NCBI GenBank assembly: GCA_003427395.1
Contig: BFEA01000483.1
Coordinates: 328,760-363,670 of the forward strand
Length of the DNA stretch: 34,911 nt
DNA from: Chara braunii
Lineage: Eukaryota > Streptophyta > Charophyceae > Charales > Characeae
Direction of reading: 5' to 3'
Positions 10,480-18,724 of the stretch are shown one piece after another (positions within the stretch are counted from its first letter, which is position 1; each line of letters begins with the position of its first letter). Both the position numbers and the translations under genes were made by a program. Under the pieces are notes generated by a model. The model made no database searches. It was not told the DNA's origin and saw only the letters and a list, made by a program, of their open reading frames with translations.

Positions 10480-10978
10480 GTATTCTTATTATTTTCTTTT
10501 TCTTTTTTCTTTTTTTCAATGGACTTGTTTTTGCATACAGATCATGAATACGACTGACTGCTGCTCAATTTTCATGTAACCCTTTTTTTTCTGGGGAAGG
10601 GGGTGGGGGGAGGGGTAGCGGGGTGGTGTTGGGCAAGAGGGGGGTCCTGGGGGTTGCCTTCTTTTATCAGTTCTTCCTTTGGATTGTCCTCCTCGTTTCC
10701 CCATCTTTTCTGTCTCACCGTTGGCCAATCTGCATTTTTTTTATTTTTTTTTTTCCGTACTCGTGGAGAAACAAAGGTGCATTATTGAGATTTTCAAAAC
10801 TGCACACGTGCAGAAGAACCCCTTCCCACTCTCTTTTACCAAAATAGGAAAAATGAAACATGCACCCAGTCGCAGACCAATGCCCCGCCACTCTCTCCAA
10901 CAACATCGTAAGAATGAAAAACACACATGCCAGCATCATTTTGTTGTGTGACCACCGTGTCACCACATGGCTCGAACT

Positions 10979-11045
10979 CTTCTCTCTCTCCTCTTTCTCC
11001 TCTCTCTCCTCTTTCTCCTCTCTCTCCTGCCACTTCTCTCTCTCC
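10979..11045. repeat. TC-rich microsatellite (ctctcctctttctc)n
   Basis: Imperfect CT repeat within the likely 3' untranslated region of eIF2 gamma, about 100 bp beyond its stop codon. Confidence 0.85.
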
Positions 11046-11141
11046 ATCTCCCACAAAACTCGCGATGAATCGATGATGACTGATTTCCTAAACAGCAGAC
11101 AAGACCCCAACAACAATTCTTCCCTTGCTATTGCTAGCCCC

Positions 11142-12539
11142 CTACTTCGAAAACGTGCTTGGCACATCGAGCCTGAGCCCCGCTTGGATCTGCCCCCAAC
11201 CAATCAGTCGCCAATGCTTCTCTACCCTTCTGCTGAGGGCAATCTTTTCCCCCTGCTTCGTGCAGACGGGCGATGTCAACTGCAATTTCGCCAGGTCATT
11301 TTTCACGGCAACCACGCGCGCGCCTGTACACATAGAACCAATGTTCAGCATCAGAATCTCCGCCTTGGCCAGTTTTGCGACCTTCCCTTGCTTCTCCGTG
11401 CCCTTTGTCCTTACGCCGAGAAGGCGACGGAGAAGGAAGAAGTTAACCTCCAGCTCTATGAAGACGTCCGGCAGTTTGCCGACCTCGCCAAGCACCTGCC
11501 CCACGAGTCGGTCAGCTCGGGTCAACGTTGGATCGATGGTGGTCCCCACGCCGATGAGCCCCCCTGGCACTGCGAACTGCAGCTCGTTCTGCTCAGCGAA
11601 GAGCGATATGATTCGCGAGTAGATCGGCAAACACTTGATCTTCCCTTCGGAATCCTTGGAGACAATTCCCGGCCGGACCTCAATGTCCTGACCCACCCTC
11701 AACACTCCTCGCAAGATACTCCCTCCCGCAACACCTCCCTTGATATCGTCGACCTCTGCGCCGGGTTTGTTGACGTCAAATGAACGGATCACAATCATAT
11801 TTGGCGGCGACACGAAGTCTCTGATGGGCACAGGCACCTTATTGACGATATACTCGCAGACGACATCGATGTTGTACTTCAGCTGCGCGGAGATCGGGAC
11901 CACAGGAGCCGATTCAGCAATCGTTCCTTGGATAAACTTCTTGATGGAATCGTGTTGGTTGAGCGCAACGCTCTCCTGAATGAGGTCGACTTTGTTCTGA
12001 AGAATGATGATGTGCTTCAGTCGCATGATTTCCACGGCGGCCAGATGCTCTGACGTCTGCGGCTGCGGACAGCTCTCGTTACCCGCAATGAGCAGCAGCG
12101 CCCCATCCATAATAGCAGCACCGTTGAGCATCGTGGCCATAAGAATATCGTGGCCGGGACAGTCGACGAACGACACGTGCCGAAGAAGCTTCATCCTCTT
12201 GTTTTCGAACCCAGGAACGTCACAGGGCGGGCAATCTTCCTTTGCACTTCCGTACGCTTTGTAGCAGGAAGGCCTGGGGCATCGATCGTCCTCACACTTG
12301 TAAATTTTCGCATTCGCGTACCCAAGCTTGATCGTAATGTTGCGTTCAAGCTCATTCTTGAAGCGGACAGTTTGCACACCTGAGATCGCCTTCACGACTG
12401 TCGATTTTCCATGCGCCACGTGTCCAATCGTACCGATGTTAATTGTGGCTTGGCGACTGATGACTTCTGGCGACAAAGGGTGGAGCGTTTCTACGTCCAG
12501 TTTGCTCAGATCCTGTTCCATCAACGCACGTCTCGCCAT
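11142..12539 (-). CDS. eIF2G: Translation initiation factor eIF2, gamma subunit
   Basis: 465 codons, a normal length for eukaryotic eIF2 gamma. This GTPase binds GTP and initiator Met-tRNA in the cytosolic eIF2 complex and delivers it to the 40S subunit. Visible motifs are the P-loop GHVAHGKST (39-47), ITIKLG in switch I (68-73), the Cys-rich [12 protein letters not shown] insert (81-92, plus Cys103 and Cys106), G3 DCPGH (126-130), G4 NKVD (182-185) and G5 SAQLK (217-221). The beta-barrel domains follow, with [28 protein letters not shown] and the family-typical end [15 protein letters not shown]. The start is supported by the context gcaccATGG and family alignment. No frameshift or internal stop is seen. 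The CDS has no intron, so it may be a retrocopy or a naturally intron-poor gene. A cttctcgcag|g acceptor-like site lies about 20 bases upstream of the ATG. The 307-codon plus-strand frame opposite is a shadow. Confidence 0.97.
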   Translation of the reverse strand: MARRALMEQDLSKLDVETLHPLSPEVISRQATINIGTIGHVAHGKSTVVKAISGVQTVRFKNELERNITIKLGYANAKIYKCEDDRCPRPSCYKAYGSAKEDCPPCDVPGFENKRMKLLRHVSFVDCPGHDILMATMLNGAAIMDGALLLIAGNESCPQPQTSEHLAAVEIMRLKHIIILQNKVDLIQESVALNQHDSIKKFIQGTIAESAPVVPISAQLKYNIDVVCEYIVNKVPVPIRDFVSPPNMIVIRSFDVNKPGAEVDDIKGGVAGGSILRGVLRVGQDIEVRPGIVSKDSEGKIKCLPIYSRIISLFAEQNELQFAVPGGLIGVGTTIDPTLTRADRLVGQVLGEVGKLPDVFIELEVNFFLLRRLLGVRTKGTEKQGKVAKLAKAEILMLNIGSMCTGARVVAVKNDLAKLQLTSPVCTKQGEKIALSRRVEKHWRLIGWGQIQAGLRLDVPSTFSK

Positions 12540-12558
12540 GGTGCCCCCTCTTCAGAAT

Positions 12559-12575
12559 CCTGCGAGAAGCGATGT
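12559..12575 (-). promoter_or_regulatory. Possible 5'-UTR splice acceptor of the eIF2 gamma gene
   Basis: On the minus strand cttctcgcag precedes gattctgaagag and the ATG about 20 bases later. A 5'-UTR intron is plausible but the donor was not identified with confidence. Confidence 0.3.
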
Positions 12576-13377
12576 TACTTGCTGCACCCCTTCCGTGAGA
12601 TCGAGCACACAAGCCCCACACAAAACCTCGATGTGCCTCCCCTCGTTCAAGCTGATACCGCCGAGGCCAACCCAGTCACACTGTTCATGTACATCCACAG
12701 ACAGACAACAGACGCACAGCAATCACACACAGCAGGTCAGGCGCAATCCCTTGGCAGACACTCACTTCGATTGAATCGGCAGGACTACCAGCCGGGTCAC
12801 AATTCATGTACGCAATAAGGCGGAAGGGGGAGGAAATGGGAAAAGTGGGGCTGGGGGGCGCGGGGGCGGGGGGACAGGGGGCCGAGGCGGGGGAGCCGGG
12901 GGGCGGGGGGGAGGACTGTTTCTCCTCCCTCAACTCCGTCTCGAGGATGTGTCACGAGTTTGCAATCGGTTACTCGCCTTGTCAAGAATTGGCGAAGGGG
13001 AAAGCCTCACGGTGAAGGGCCAAGGGAAAGTGAGAGAAAACAGGAGACGAGAGGGAAGTGGAGGGAAAAGAAAAAAGAAAAAAAGGAGAGGAGAGAGAAC
13101 AAAGGGAGAAGAGGTAACAAAGGACACAAGATACGTATGTCCTTCCACTGTCGCTGTGCGAAAGATGCGAATGGTTTTGCGATGAACGAGGAAGCAGGGG
13201 CTGGTTTTAGAATGGAAGAGGGTGAAGGACCCCACCCAAAAAAAATAAATTAAAAGGAGAGCGAGGCAGGCTTCACACACGGGTCTCGTCGGGTTCGCTG
13301 CGGAGTTACATCACCACCATTTCAATCTCCTCTACTCTATGTCCCATTTTACAACCCCTCTTTGCAGTCGCTTAAGC
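12576..13377. other. Upstream region of eIF2 gamma
   Basis: Probably holds the promoter and 5' UTR of eIF2 gamma. A G-rich tract spans about 12837-12913 and a purine-rich stretch 13020-13115. No clear TATA box was identified. Confidence 0.4.
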
Positions 13378-13760
13378 CGCCAGTTCACCCAAAGCGGAGT
13401 ACAGCTCTTACCGGTGTCTACGTGGTAAGAGCTTTTCGACTTTTCGATTCACCTATGGAAACCTTGTCACGACTTCTCCTTCTTCTAAATGACAAGGTTC
13501 AATGAACATCTCACACTGCCTCACAGCACCCCCAGTGGACAACCCCGAGATTTAAAAGGGGGGCGGGTGTGGGGGGGGAGGGGATGACAGATTTCCGAAT
13601 AGGCCCTGAGGCAGTAGCTAAAGCAGCAGGCCACATCAAAAAGGACCACCAGTTCTGCGGCGGCAGCAGAGTACAGATCTTAGTGGTATATACCGTAAGA
13701 GCTTTTCGATTCGAGCCTTGGCTCGTAGCTATAGCCGTAGGACACATCGAAAAGGCGGAC
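13378..13760 (+). repeat. Diverged direct repeats with ggtaagagc motif
   Basis: Segments 13378-13445 and 13650-13720 share cgccagttc/caccagttc, gagtacag, and gtaagagcttttcga in the same order. A second pair (about 13608-13660 and 13720-13770) shares gtagctaaagc/gtagctatagc and cacatc-aaaa. Within the first copy agctcttacc and ggtaagagct form a 10-bp inverted repeat. Confidence 0.6.
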
Positions 13761-13800
13761 TTGCAGGCTCGTGAGCCTTGGAAGGTACCGTCTTCACACA

Positions 13801-13879
13801 AATGCAATGTACGGTCATTATTGCTGTATCTAGACTAAACATTGCCCCAAATACAGCCATAATGACCATACATTGTATT
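13801..13879. mobile_element. Short foldback MITE-like element
   Basis: Arms 13801-13833 and 13847-13879 are reverse complements at 28 of 33 positions around a 13-base spacer. The tgtatctag / ccaaatacag core resembles the centre of elements near 24040-24116. Confidence 0.75.
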
Positions 13880-14099
13880 CCGTAGCTTCAACAACTCAGA
13901 TTAGTGTGAACTGGTGGTTTATAGCATGCTCATACAATCTTGTCCCTCACATTTGACTCAAAAAAAGCTCTCATTTTCCAAGTGGCACACAGACGAAGTA
14001 GAGGAAAATGAGCACGCCGGCGACTAGGATGACCTCCAAGCTATATTAGGAAATGAAGAAAAGAGGCTAATCATCATGCTGTTCCTAGATGAAGACTGG

Positions 14100-14196
14100 T
14101 ATAGATTACAACATATATATAGTCAAACAGAGCTGCCCGGTAAACCGTAGAGGCAGAGAGTGAGAGGGAGAAGAGGACAACAAACGAGGGGCTGTG
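14100..14196 (-). mobile_element. Hammerhead-bearing element, copy 1, region downstream of ribozyme
   Basis: Read on the minus strand, the 95 or so bases after the ribozyme (cacagcccctcgtttgttgt, cctcttctccctc, gtttaccg, then an atatatat tract) match plus-strand 16801-16895 closely. Two copies in opposite orientation show that this is a dispersed repeat. Outer boundaries are unknown. Confidence 0.7.
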
Positions 14197-14256
14197 ACAA
14201 ACTGTTTCGTCGGAGTTTCACCGACTCATCAGGAGGCTCAACCCTCAACAGTCTGC
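14197..14256 (-). ncRNA. Hammerhead ribozyme, type III, complete
   Basis: Reading the minus strand from 14256: stem III 5' strand gcagactgt (14256-14248), cleavage-site base U (14247), stem I gagg-gttgag-cctc (14246-14233), core ctgatga (14232-14226), stem II gtcgg-tgaaact-ccgac (14225-14209), core gaa (14208-14206), stem III 3' strand acagtttgt (14205-14197). All conserved core positions are present. Stem I has 4 bp, stem II 5 bp, stem III 9 bp (two G-U). The cleavage triplet is GUU, which fits the NUH rule but is less usual than GUC. Predicted cleavage is between 14247 and 14246. Type III hammerheads are typical of plant retrozymes, which use them to make circular RNAs. Activity is not shown here. 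Confidence 0.85.
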
Positions 14257-14274
14257 AGAATCCCCTAACTGATT

Positions 14275-14672
14275 ACACTGTAAGTGATAATCCTTTTGCA
14301 ATTAGTCTGGTTATTGGATTGATAATAAGTANTTTTTTTTTCGTGCAACTTACTAGAAATTTAAGAAATCGTATTCAATATGATGCTTTAAAAACTTATC
14401 AATTTATAGCCCCTTCTTTAAATAATATTTTTTTAGGGATACTATCATTAATTGTAGCAATTGTTCTCTACTTTATAAGAATATATTTACCTTCTATTTC
14501 AAGAGATTATGATTTAATTTTTTCATCCATGGGATTACTTTGTGGAGGAATTTTGATATTTCAAGGATGGCGCTTAGATCCTATTCTTCTCTTTTCTCAA
14601 ATTTTGTCTAATATTATAGCTATGTTTTTTATATGGGAGGCTATTCGACTTCGAAAAGAAAACATAGATTAA
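14275..14672 (+). pseudogene. ycf66: Plastid-derived ycf66 fragment in nuclear DNA
   Basis: The frame from about 14409 to the stop at 14672 reads NNIFLGILSLIVAIVLYFIR, then SRDYDLIFSSMGLLCGGI, FQGWRLDPILLFSQ and EAIRLR. This is the N-terminal membrane region of plastid Ycf66, a small two-helix protein of unknown function. The stretch is strongly AT-rich, like plastid DNA, and both flanks return to nuclear-like composition. No ATG starts the frame: the open frame runs upstream into the hammerhead sequence, and a single N sits at 14332 beside a T run. The preceding residues (NPFAISLVIGLIIS, FVQLTRNLRN) were not recognised; they could be other plastid sequence. Most likely a nuclear plastid insertion, not a working gene. 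Confidence 0.75.
14332..14332. other. Single unresolved base (N)
   Basis: N next to a nine-T run, so the reading frame across it is uncertain. Confidence 0.95.
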
Positions 14673-14883
14673 GAAACATTGCACTTGGTGTATACAACGA
14701 TGGACACTCGGAACCATGACGCTGGTAGCAGCAGCAATTTGATTGATTTTTTTTGCGACCAACACCCCCCCTGAAAAAGGTCCTGGTGTGAGTGTGTCCT
14801 AACCTAAGGCTTCCAGAATGTAGTGTTCTTACAATTCTACTGCCAGATATACCCAAGGCCAGCCAAAATCGCCGTCTGAGTTC

Positions 14884-14929
14884 TTCTTCGGGACATCCGT
14901 TAAAACATCCGTTAAGATTGGAACGATAC
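14884..14929 (+). pseudogene. U6 snRNA 5' half, with internal duplication
   Basis: Reads ttcttcgggacatccgttaa, then a duplicated catccgtta segment, then gattggaacgatac. This is U6 from its 5' stem to just before the ACAGAGA box, where homology stops abruptly. Confidence 0.75.
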
Positions 14930-15233
14930 CGATTGCTGCAGGCAGACTGCTCAACGCAGCCAGGTGCCCAAGCGGACACGTTTTTTTCTCTCGTCTTCCT
15001 CGAGTGTGGCAGTGTGTGAATCTCTGGTACAAGTTTGGTGTGAAGTTTGGTGTGAAAAGTTTTCTATCAATTGCAATTTGCATCAAAATTCAAAATAAAG
15101 TTGCAAATTTGAGTTAATGGTGGATGCTGAAATTGTTCCAAGTCGTGCAAACCTCAACATTTCTTGGGACAGGGCAAAAAATAGTAATGAACGGGTACGG
15201 ACAGGGACAGAACGGGAAGTTAGCAAGAGGGTC
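14930..15233. other. Segment separating two U6 halves
   Basis: About 300 bp of unrecognised sequence. It contains a 12-bp tandem copy (gtttggtgtgaa twice, near 15030-15055). It does not start with GT, so a spliceosomal intron in U6 is unlikely. An insertion or two independent fragments are the options. Confidence 0.4.
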
Positions 15234-15300
15234 AGAGAAGGGTAGACTAGCAAATGACCCCTGCACAAGGAGGACACGCATAAATCGGGAAATGGTCCAA
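15234..15300 (+). pseudogene. U6 snRNA 3' half with A-rich tail
   Basis: Starts at agagaag, exactly where the copy at 14884-14929 ends. Continues with small changes through cccctgcacaagga, ggacacgcataaatcggg and aaatggtccaa, the U6 3' end. An A-rich tail runs to about 15320. Confidence 0.75.
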
Positions 15301-15443
15301 AAAAAATAAATAAAAAAAATGCAGTCTCATTCATCCCGCAAGTCTTATTTGTGAGAGCCTGATGCGATCCCCTCAATCGGGATGCATAAGACTGCAATTT
15401 CATTATTATTATTATTTTTTTTTTTAATTTGGACCATTTCCCG
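15286..15443. repeat. Foldback made of two U6 3' ends
   Basis: Left arm cgggaaatggtcc, A-rich tract, tgcagtct, catcccg (15286-15338) pairs with the right arm in reverse (15378-15443), which ends ggaccatttcccg. The U6 tail, the A-rich tract and the sequence after it are all duplicated in inverted orientation around a 39-base spacer. Confidence 0.8.
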
Positions 15444-15445
15444 AA

Positions 15446-15668
15446 AACACCCCGCGAAATAAAGGCCGCCCCGCCAAAAGAACTGCTGCCAAAAGTCCCC
15501 CCGCCAAGCAATCCCGCCGACAAAAAAAAAAAAAAAAAAAAGGGAAGCAATTCCGCCAAAAGAATTCCCGCCAATTTGGGGAAGGGTCCCGCCAAGCAAT
15601 CCCGCGAAAAACTTCCCGCCAAAAATGGGGGCTACTGCCAAACAATCCCGCCATAAAAATCTCGCCCA
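15446..15668. repeat. CCGCCAA-rich degenerate minisatellite
   Basis: Repeated cccgccaa, cccgccaagcaat and ccgccaaaaga units interrupted by an A run (15522-15541). On the minus strand several units read ttggcgggaa, which matches the E2F-type consensus (for example at 15612-15624 and 15563-15574). Confidence 0.8.
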
Positions 15669-15676
15669 CCTACCCA

Positions 15677-15783
15677 CCTTTCCCCCCGAACACAACGCAG
15701 CCTTATCATGGCTGTACTGGACCGGAAACGTACCTTGTATACATTCATTCATTATGAGGGTGCGTTATGTTCAGGGGAAGACG
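15677..15783. mobile_element. MITE family D, copy 1
   Basis: Terminal inverted repeats near 15677-15703 (ccccccgaacacaacgcag) and 15757-15783 (agggtgcgttatgttcaggg). Centre contains ggctgtactggaccgg and cttgtatacattcatt. About 107 bp; same family as 19755-19857. Confidence 0.75.
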
Positions 15784-15819
15784 GTAGTGTATATATACAT
15801 ATACATATATCGTCACAAT

Positions 15820-15997
15820 ATATATTGTCACATGATATCAGAGCGCCTAAGCGAAAAAACCAAAAAAAAAAATAATAATAATAATTCGTTTTTAATCTTC
15901 TTCCTTACAACTCCCCCTGTTCAGAACCTCTTGCGTACAAGGCCGCCCACGTGGATGTAGGTTGAGCGGCGGCTGCCCCCACCCCCGTGTGTCATAT
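15820..15997 (+). mobile_element. Copia-like LTR end with primer-binding site, copy 1
   Basis: Sequence ending attgtcaca is followed by tgatatcagagc (15833-15844), close to the tRNA-iMet primer-binding site tggtatcagagc of plant copia elements. The following 150 bp (cttcttccttacaa, cagaacctc, cgtacaaggccgcccacgtg, gtgtgtcatat) recur at 16581-16766. No gag or pol is readable. Confidence 0.55.
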
Positions 15998-16084
15998 CGA
16001 CCCACTTGCACACAGCCAAAAGGCAAAGAGGCAAAGAAGAGAGGAAGGGAACAGCCAAATGAAACAAATAGAACAGAGGGAAAC

Positions 16085-16545
16085 AAGACAGATCCCAGAT
16101 GACAAGTCCCACATGCAAGCACCGCCCGCTCCGTCAAAGGCCAAACAACGGGACAAGACCACCCAGGACAAGACATAAAAAAGCGACGATCCACAGTGTG
16201 ACAACCAAGAAAAAAAGAGAAGACAATCCTGGATGACGATTCCCACATACAGGCACCGCCCCGCCTCTCAAAGGGCCGAACAACGGGAAACAACCAACCA
16301 GGATGCCAAAACCCCGAATGGCTGGTCTCACATGAAAGCACAGCCACGCCCATAAGATAGCCCGAACAACGGGACCAAACCAACCGAGGTACAGACAAAA
16401 TCAGCAAAACAAAAAAAGGCTCCAATCCACAATGTGACAACCAAAAAGAAGGAGAAGACAATCCCGGATGGCGATTCCCACATACAGCACCGCCCCGCGC
16501 TCAAAGGGCCAAACAACGGGAAACAACCAAGCCAACCAGGATGTC
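16085..16545 (+). repeat. Tandem repeat block between the copia-like repeats
   Basis: Three to four diverged units share gacgattcccacatacag, caccgccccgc, aaagggcc and aacaacgggaaacaacca. A larger unit (atccacaatgtgacaacc to aacaacggg) occurs near 16189-16290 and 16426-16520. No protein is recognised. Confidence 0.75.
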
Positions 16546-16580
16546 AAAACACTTGCCTGCAAAACGATAACCCGATATAT

Positions 16581-16766
16581 ATATATATAGTCACAAAGTT
16601 ATCAGAGCGCAAAAGCGAAAGAAAAGAAAAACAAAAAGAATATCAATTCATTTTTTTAATCTTCTTCCTTACAAGACTCCTCCTGTTCAGAACCTCCTCT
16701 TGCGTACAAGGCCGCCCACGTGGATGTCGGTTGCGCGGAGGCTGCCCCCACCCCCGTGTGTCATAT
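16581..16766 (+). mobile_element. Copia-like LTR end with primer-binding site, copy 2
   Basis: Direct copy of 15820-15997: an atatat tract, agtcaca, then ttatcagagc (16599-16608), an A-rich spacer, cttcttccttacaa and the same 90-bp tail ending gtgtgtcatat. The hammerhead-like sequence begins at this point. Confidence 0.6.
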
Positions 16767-16900
16767 GATGAGTTGATGAAACTTGGACGACACAATCTGT
16801 CACAGCCCCTCGTTTGTTGTCCTCTTCTCCCTCTTGTCCCTCTCTGCCCCTAGGGTTTACCGTTGGCACTTCTGTTCGACGATATATACATTGATGCCCT
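16765..16900 (+). mobile_element. Hammerhead-bearing element, copy 2, ribozyme decayed
   Basis: 16765-16800 aligns with the active-looking ribozyme from its ctgatga box onward: atgatga instead of ctgatga, stem II gttga-tgaaact-tggac with one broken pair, gac in place of the gaa core trinucleotide, then acaatctgt for stem III. Stem I and the cleavage site are missing. The downstream 100 bp (cacagcccctcgtttgttgt and onward) match copy 1. Orientation is opposite to copy 1. Confidence 0.7.
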
Positions 16901-16949
16901 TAGCAAAAAATCGCATTTGCATTGCTGCCCCCACTAATCTGGTACTCTT

Positions 16950-17245
16950 CTTCCTCATCCACGTGTACACGTGGACCTCGCTTCGAAACCCCGACCTCTT
17001 GTCAATCCCGACCTCCACGTGTACTCCTCCACGTGTACTCATTCTGCGAGTGTGATACTTCCCAACTTCCAAAAGACGTATCTGACCTTCTATTTCGGCT
17101 AGATTCAGTAAGAATACTACTAAAGAGGGGTGAATAGAATACATCCACGTGTACTCATCCTGCGAGTATGGATGACTGCACGTAGATGACCATCATTTCA
17201 TGAATAAAGAAGAGATGAGTGCACGTGGACATACATACTCATCCA
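16950..17245. other. Cluster of CACGTG/ccacgtgtac motifs, no gene
   Basis: Several G-box-like palindromes occur at about 16960-16975, 17014-17037, 17144 and 17221 in repeated ccacgtgtactc contexts. This looks like a short repeat; regulatory function is not shown. Confidence 0.45.
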
Positions 17246-17250
17246 GGCGA

Positions 17251-17560
17251 GTACTATTTCGGCTACTGAATCTAGCCGAAACAACAGGTCAGATACGCCT
17301 TTAGAGGGCATGCGCTTAAGAGGGCTGAGAACGAGTTGGGATTGGGATCGGGATGGACCCTTCATGTATTCCGTGCACGTTGATGCCACCACCGACTTTC
17401 ATCCCATCCCATCAAGGGTCCATCCCAATCCCAACTCGCATCCCAATCCCAACTCGTTCTCCGTCCTCTAAGAGCGCGCATGCACTCACGTCATACTTCC
17501 CAACGTTCGAAATGAGTATCTGACCTTTATTCCGTCTAGATTCAATCGAAACAGTACTTG
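17251..17560. repeat. Large imperfect foldback
   Basis: Left arm 17251-17361 and right arm 17413-17560 are inverted copies carrying, from the centre outward, a ccatcccaatcccaactcg motif, a ccgtcctctaa-type motif, gtatctgacc, ctagattca and agtact. Arms differ by indels. The spacer is about 50 bases. Confidence 0.7.
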
Positions 17561-17780
17561 CGGGAGTGAGTATCTGACCCTTATTCCGCCTAGATTCAAT
17601 CGAAATAGTACTTGCGGGAGTACCGTCCTCTAACCGCATGCACCCACATCATACTTCCCAAAAGTTCGAAATGAGTATCTGACCTTTATTCCGGCTAGAT
17701 TCAATCGAATCGAAATGAGTATCTGACCTTTATTCCGGCTAGATTCAATCGATAGAAATAGTACTAGCGGGAGTCCAAGC
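17514..17780 (+). repeat. Tandem/dispersed 44-105-bp units with gagtatctgacc
   Basis: Four plus-strand units start near 17514, 17568, 17673 and 17717, each reading gagtatctgacc, ttattccg, ctagattcaatcga. A related single unit lies near 17084-17110 and an inverted one in the foldback arm. Confidence 0.8.
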
Positions 17781-17878
17781 CACAGTAATTCATTCACACC
17801 CTCCGGAGTCAGTCGTTTCAGACATAACTTCAATCAACAACTCAACCCTGACTATTCAGCCACGTCATCGGACTAATT

Positions 17879-18630
17879 AAACCCATCCACCCATCTACCC
17901 ACCAATCCATCGATCTATCCGACCCCCCCCCCCCCTTCAGGGTAATCGNNNNNNNNNNNNNNNNNNNNNNNNNNNNNNNNNNNNNNNNNNNNNNNNNNNN
18001 NNNNNNNNNNNNNNNNNNNNNNNNNNNNNNNNNNNNNNNNNNNNNNNNNNNNNNNNNNNNNNNNNNNNNNNNNNNNNNNNNNNNNNNNNNNNNNNNNNNN
18101 NNNNNNNNNNNNNNNNNNNNNNNNNNNNNNNNNNNNNNNNNNNNNNNNNNNNNNNNNNNNNNNNNNNNNNNNNNNNNNNNNNNNNNNNNNNNNNNNNNNN
18201 NNNNNNNNNNNNNNNNNNNNNNNNNNNNNNNNNNNNNNNNNNNNNNNNNNNNNNNNNNNNNNNNNNNNNNNNNNNNNNNNNNNNNNNNNNNNNNNNNNNN
18301 NNNNNNNNNNNNNNNNNNNNNNNNNNNNNNNNNNNNNNNNNNNNNNNNNNNNNNNNNNNNNNNNNNNNNNNNNNNNNNNNNNNNNNNNNNNNNNNNNNNN
18401 NNNNNNNNNNNNNNNNNNNNNNNNNNNNNNNNNNNNNNNNNNNNNNNNNNNNNNNNNNNNNNNNNNNNNNNNNNNNNNNNNNNNNNNNNNNNNNNNNNNN
18501 NNNNCCTACAAACCGACTAACCCGCCGACCCACCTACCCACCGACCCACCTACCCCCACCCAACTATCCACCCATGACCCCACCTACCCACCCATCCATC
18601 CATCCATAAATCCCATCAATCCATCCACCG
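17879..18630 (+). repeat. ACCCACC/CCATCC tandem repeat surrounding the gap
   Basis: Both sides of the N gap consist of short cccacc, cccatcc and ctaccc units. The array probably caused the assembly break. Confidence 0.75.
17949..18504. other. Assembly gap (556 N)
   Basis: Run of N; the frame spanning it is meaningless. Confidence 0.99.
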
Positions 18631-18724
18631 TTTTTATTTGGTGCGTGTTAAACCCACCCTAATTTCTTTTTTACTTTCTTTCTCGTTTTTTTTTTTCATG
18701 TTTCGACACTACATTTGTCCGTTT

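Noticed and set aside
10860-11783. 307-codon plus-strand open frame
   Set aside because: Lies antisense to the eIF2 gamma CDS and mirrors its codons; no independent homology.
14160-14408. Upstream extension of the ycf66 frame as a true N-terminus
   Set aside because: No ATG is present in frame, the first part is antisense to the hammerhead, and an N next to a T run makes the frame unsafe.
14930-15233. Spliceosomal intron within U6
   Set aside because: The insert does not begin with GT at the break, and the U6 halves carry many changes incompatible with a working gene.
17937-18533. 198-codon open frame across the gap
   Set aside because: It consists almost entirely of X from the N run.
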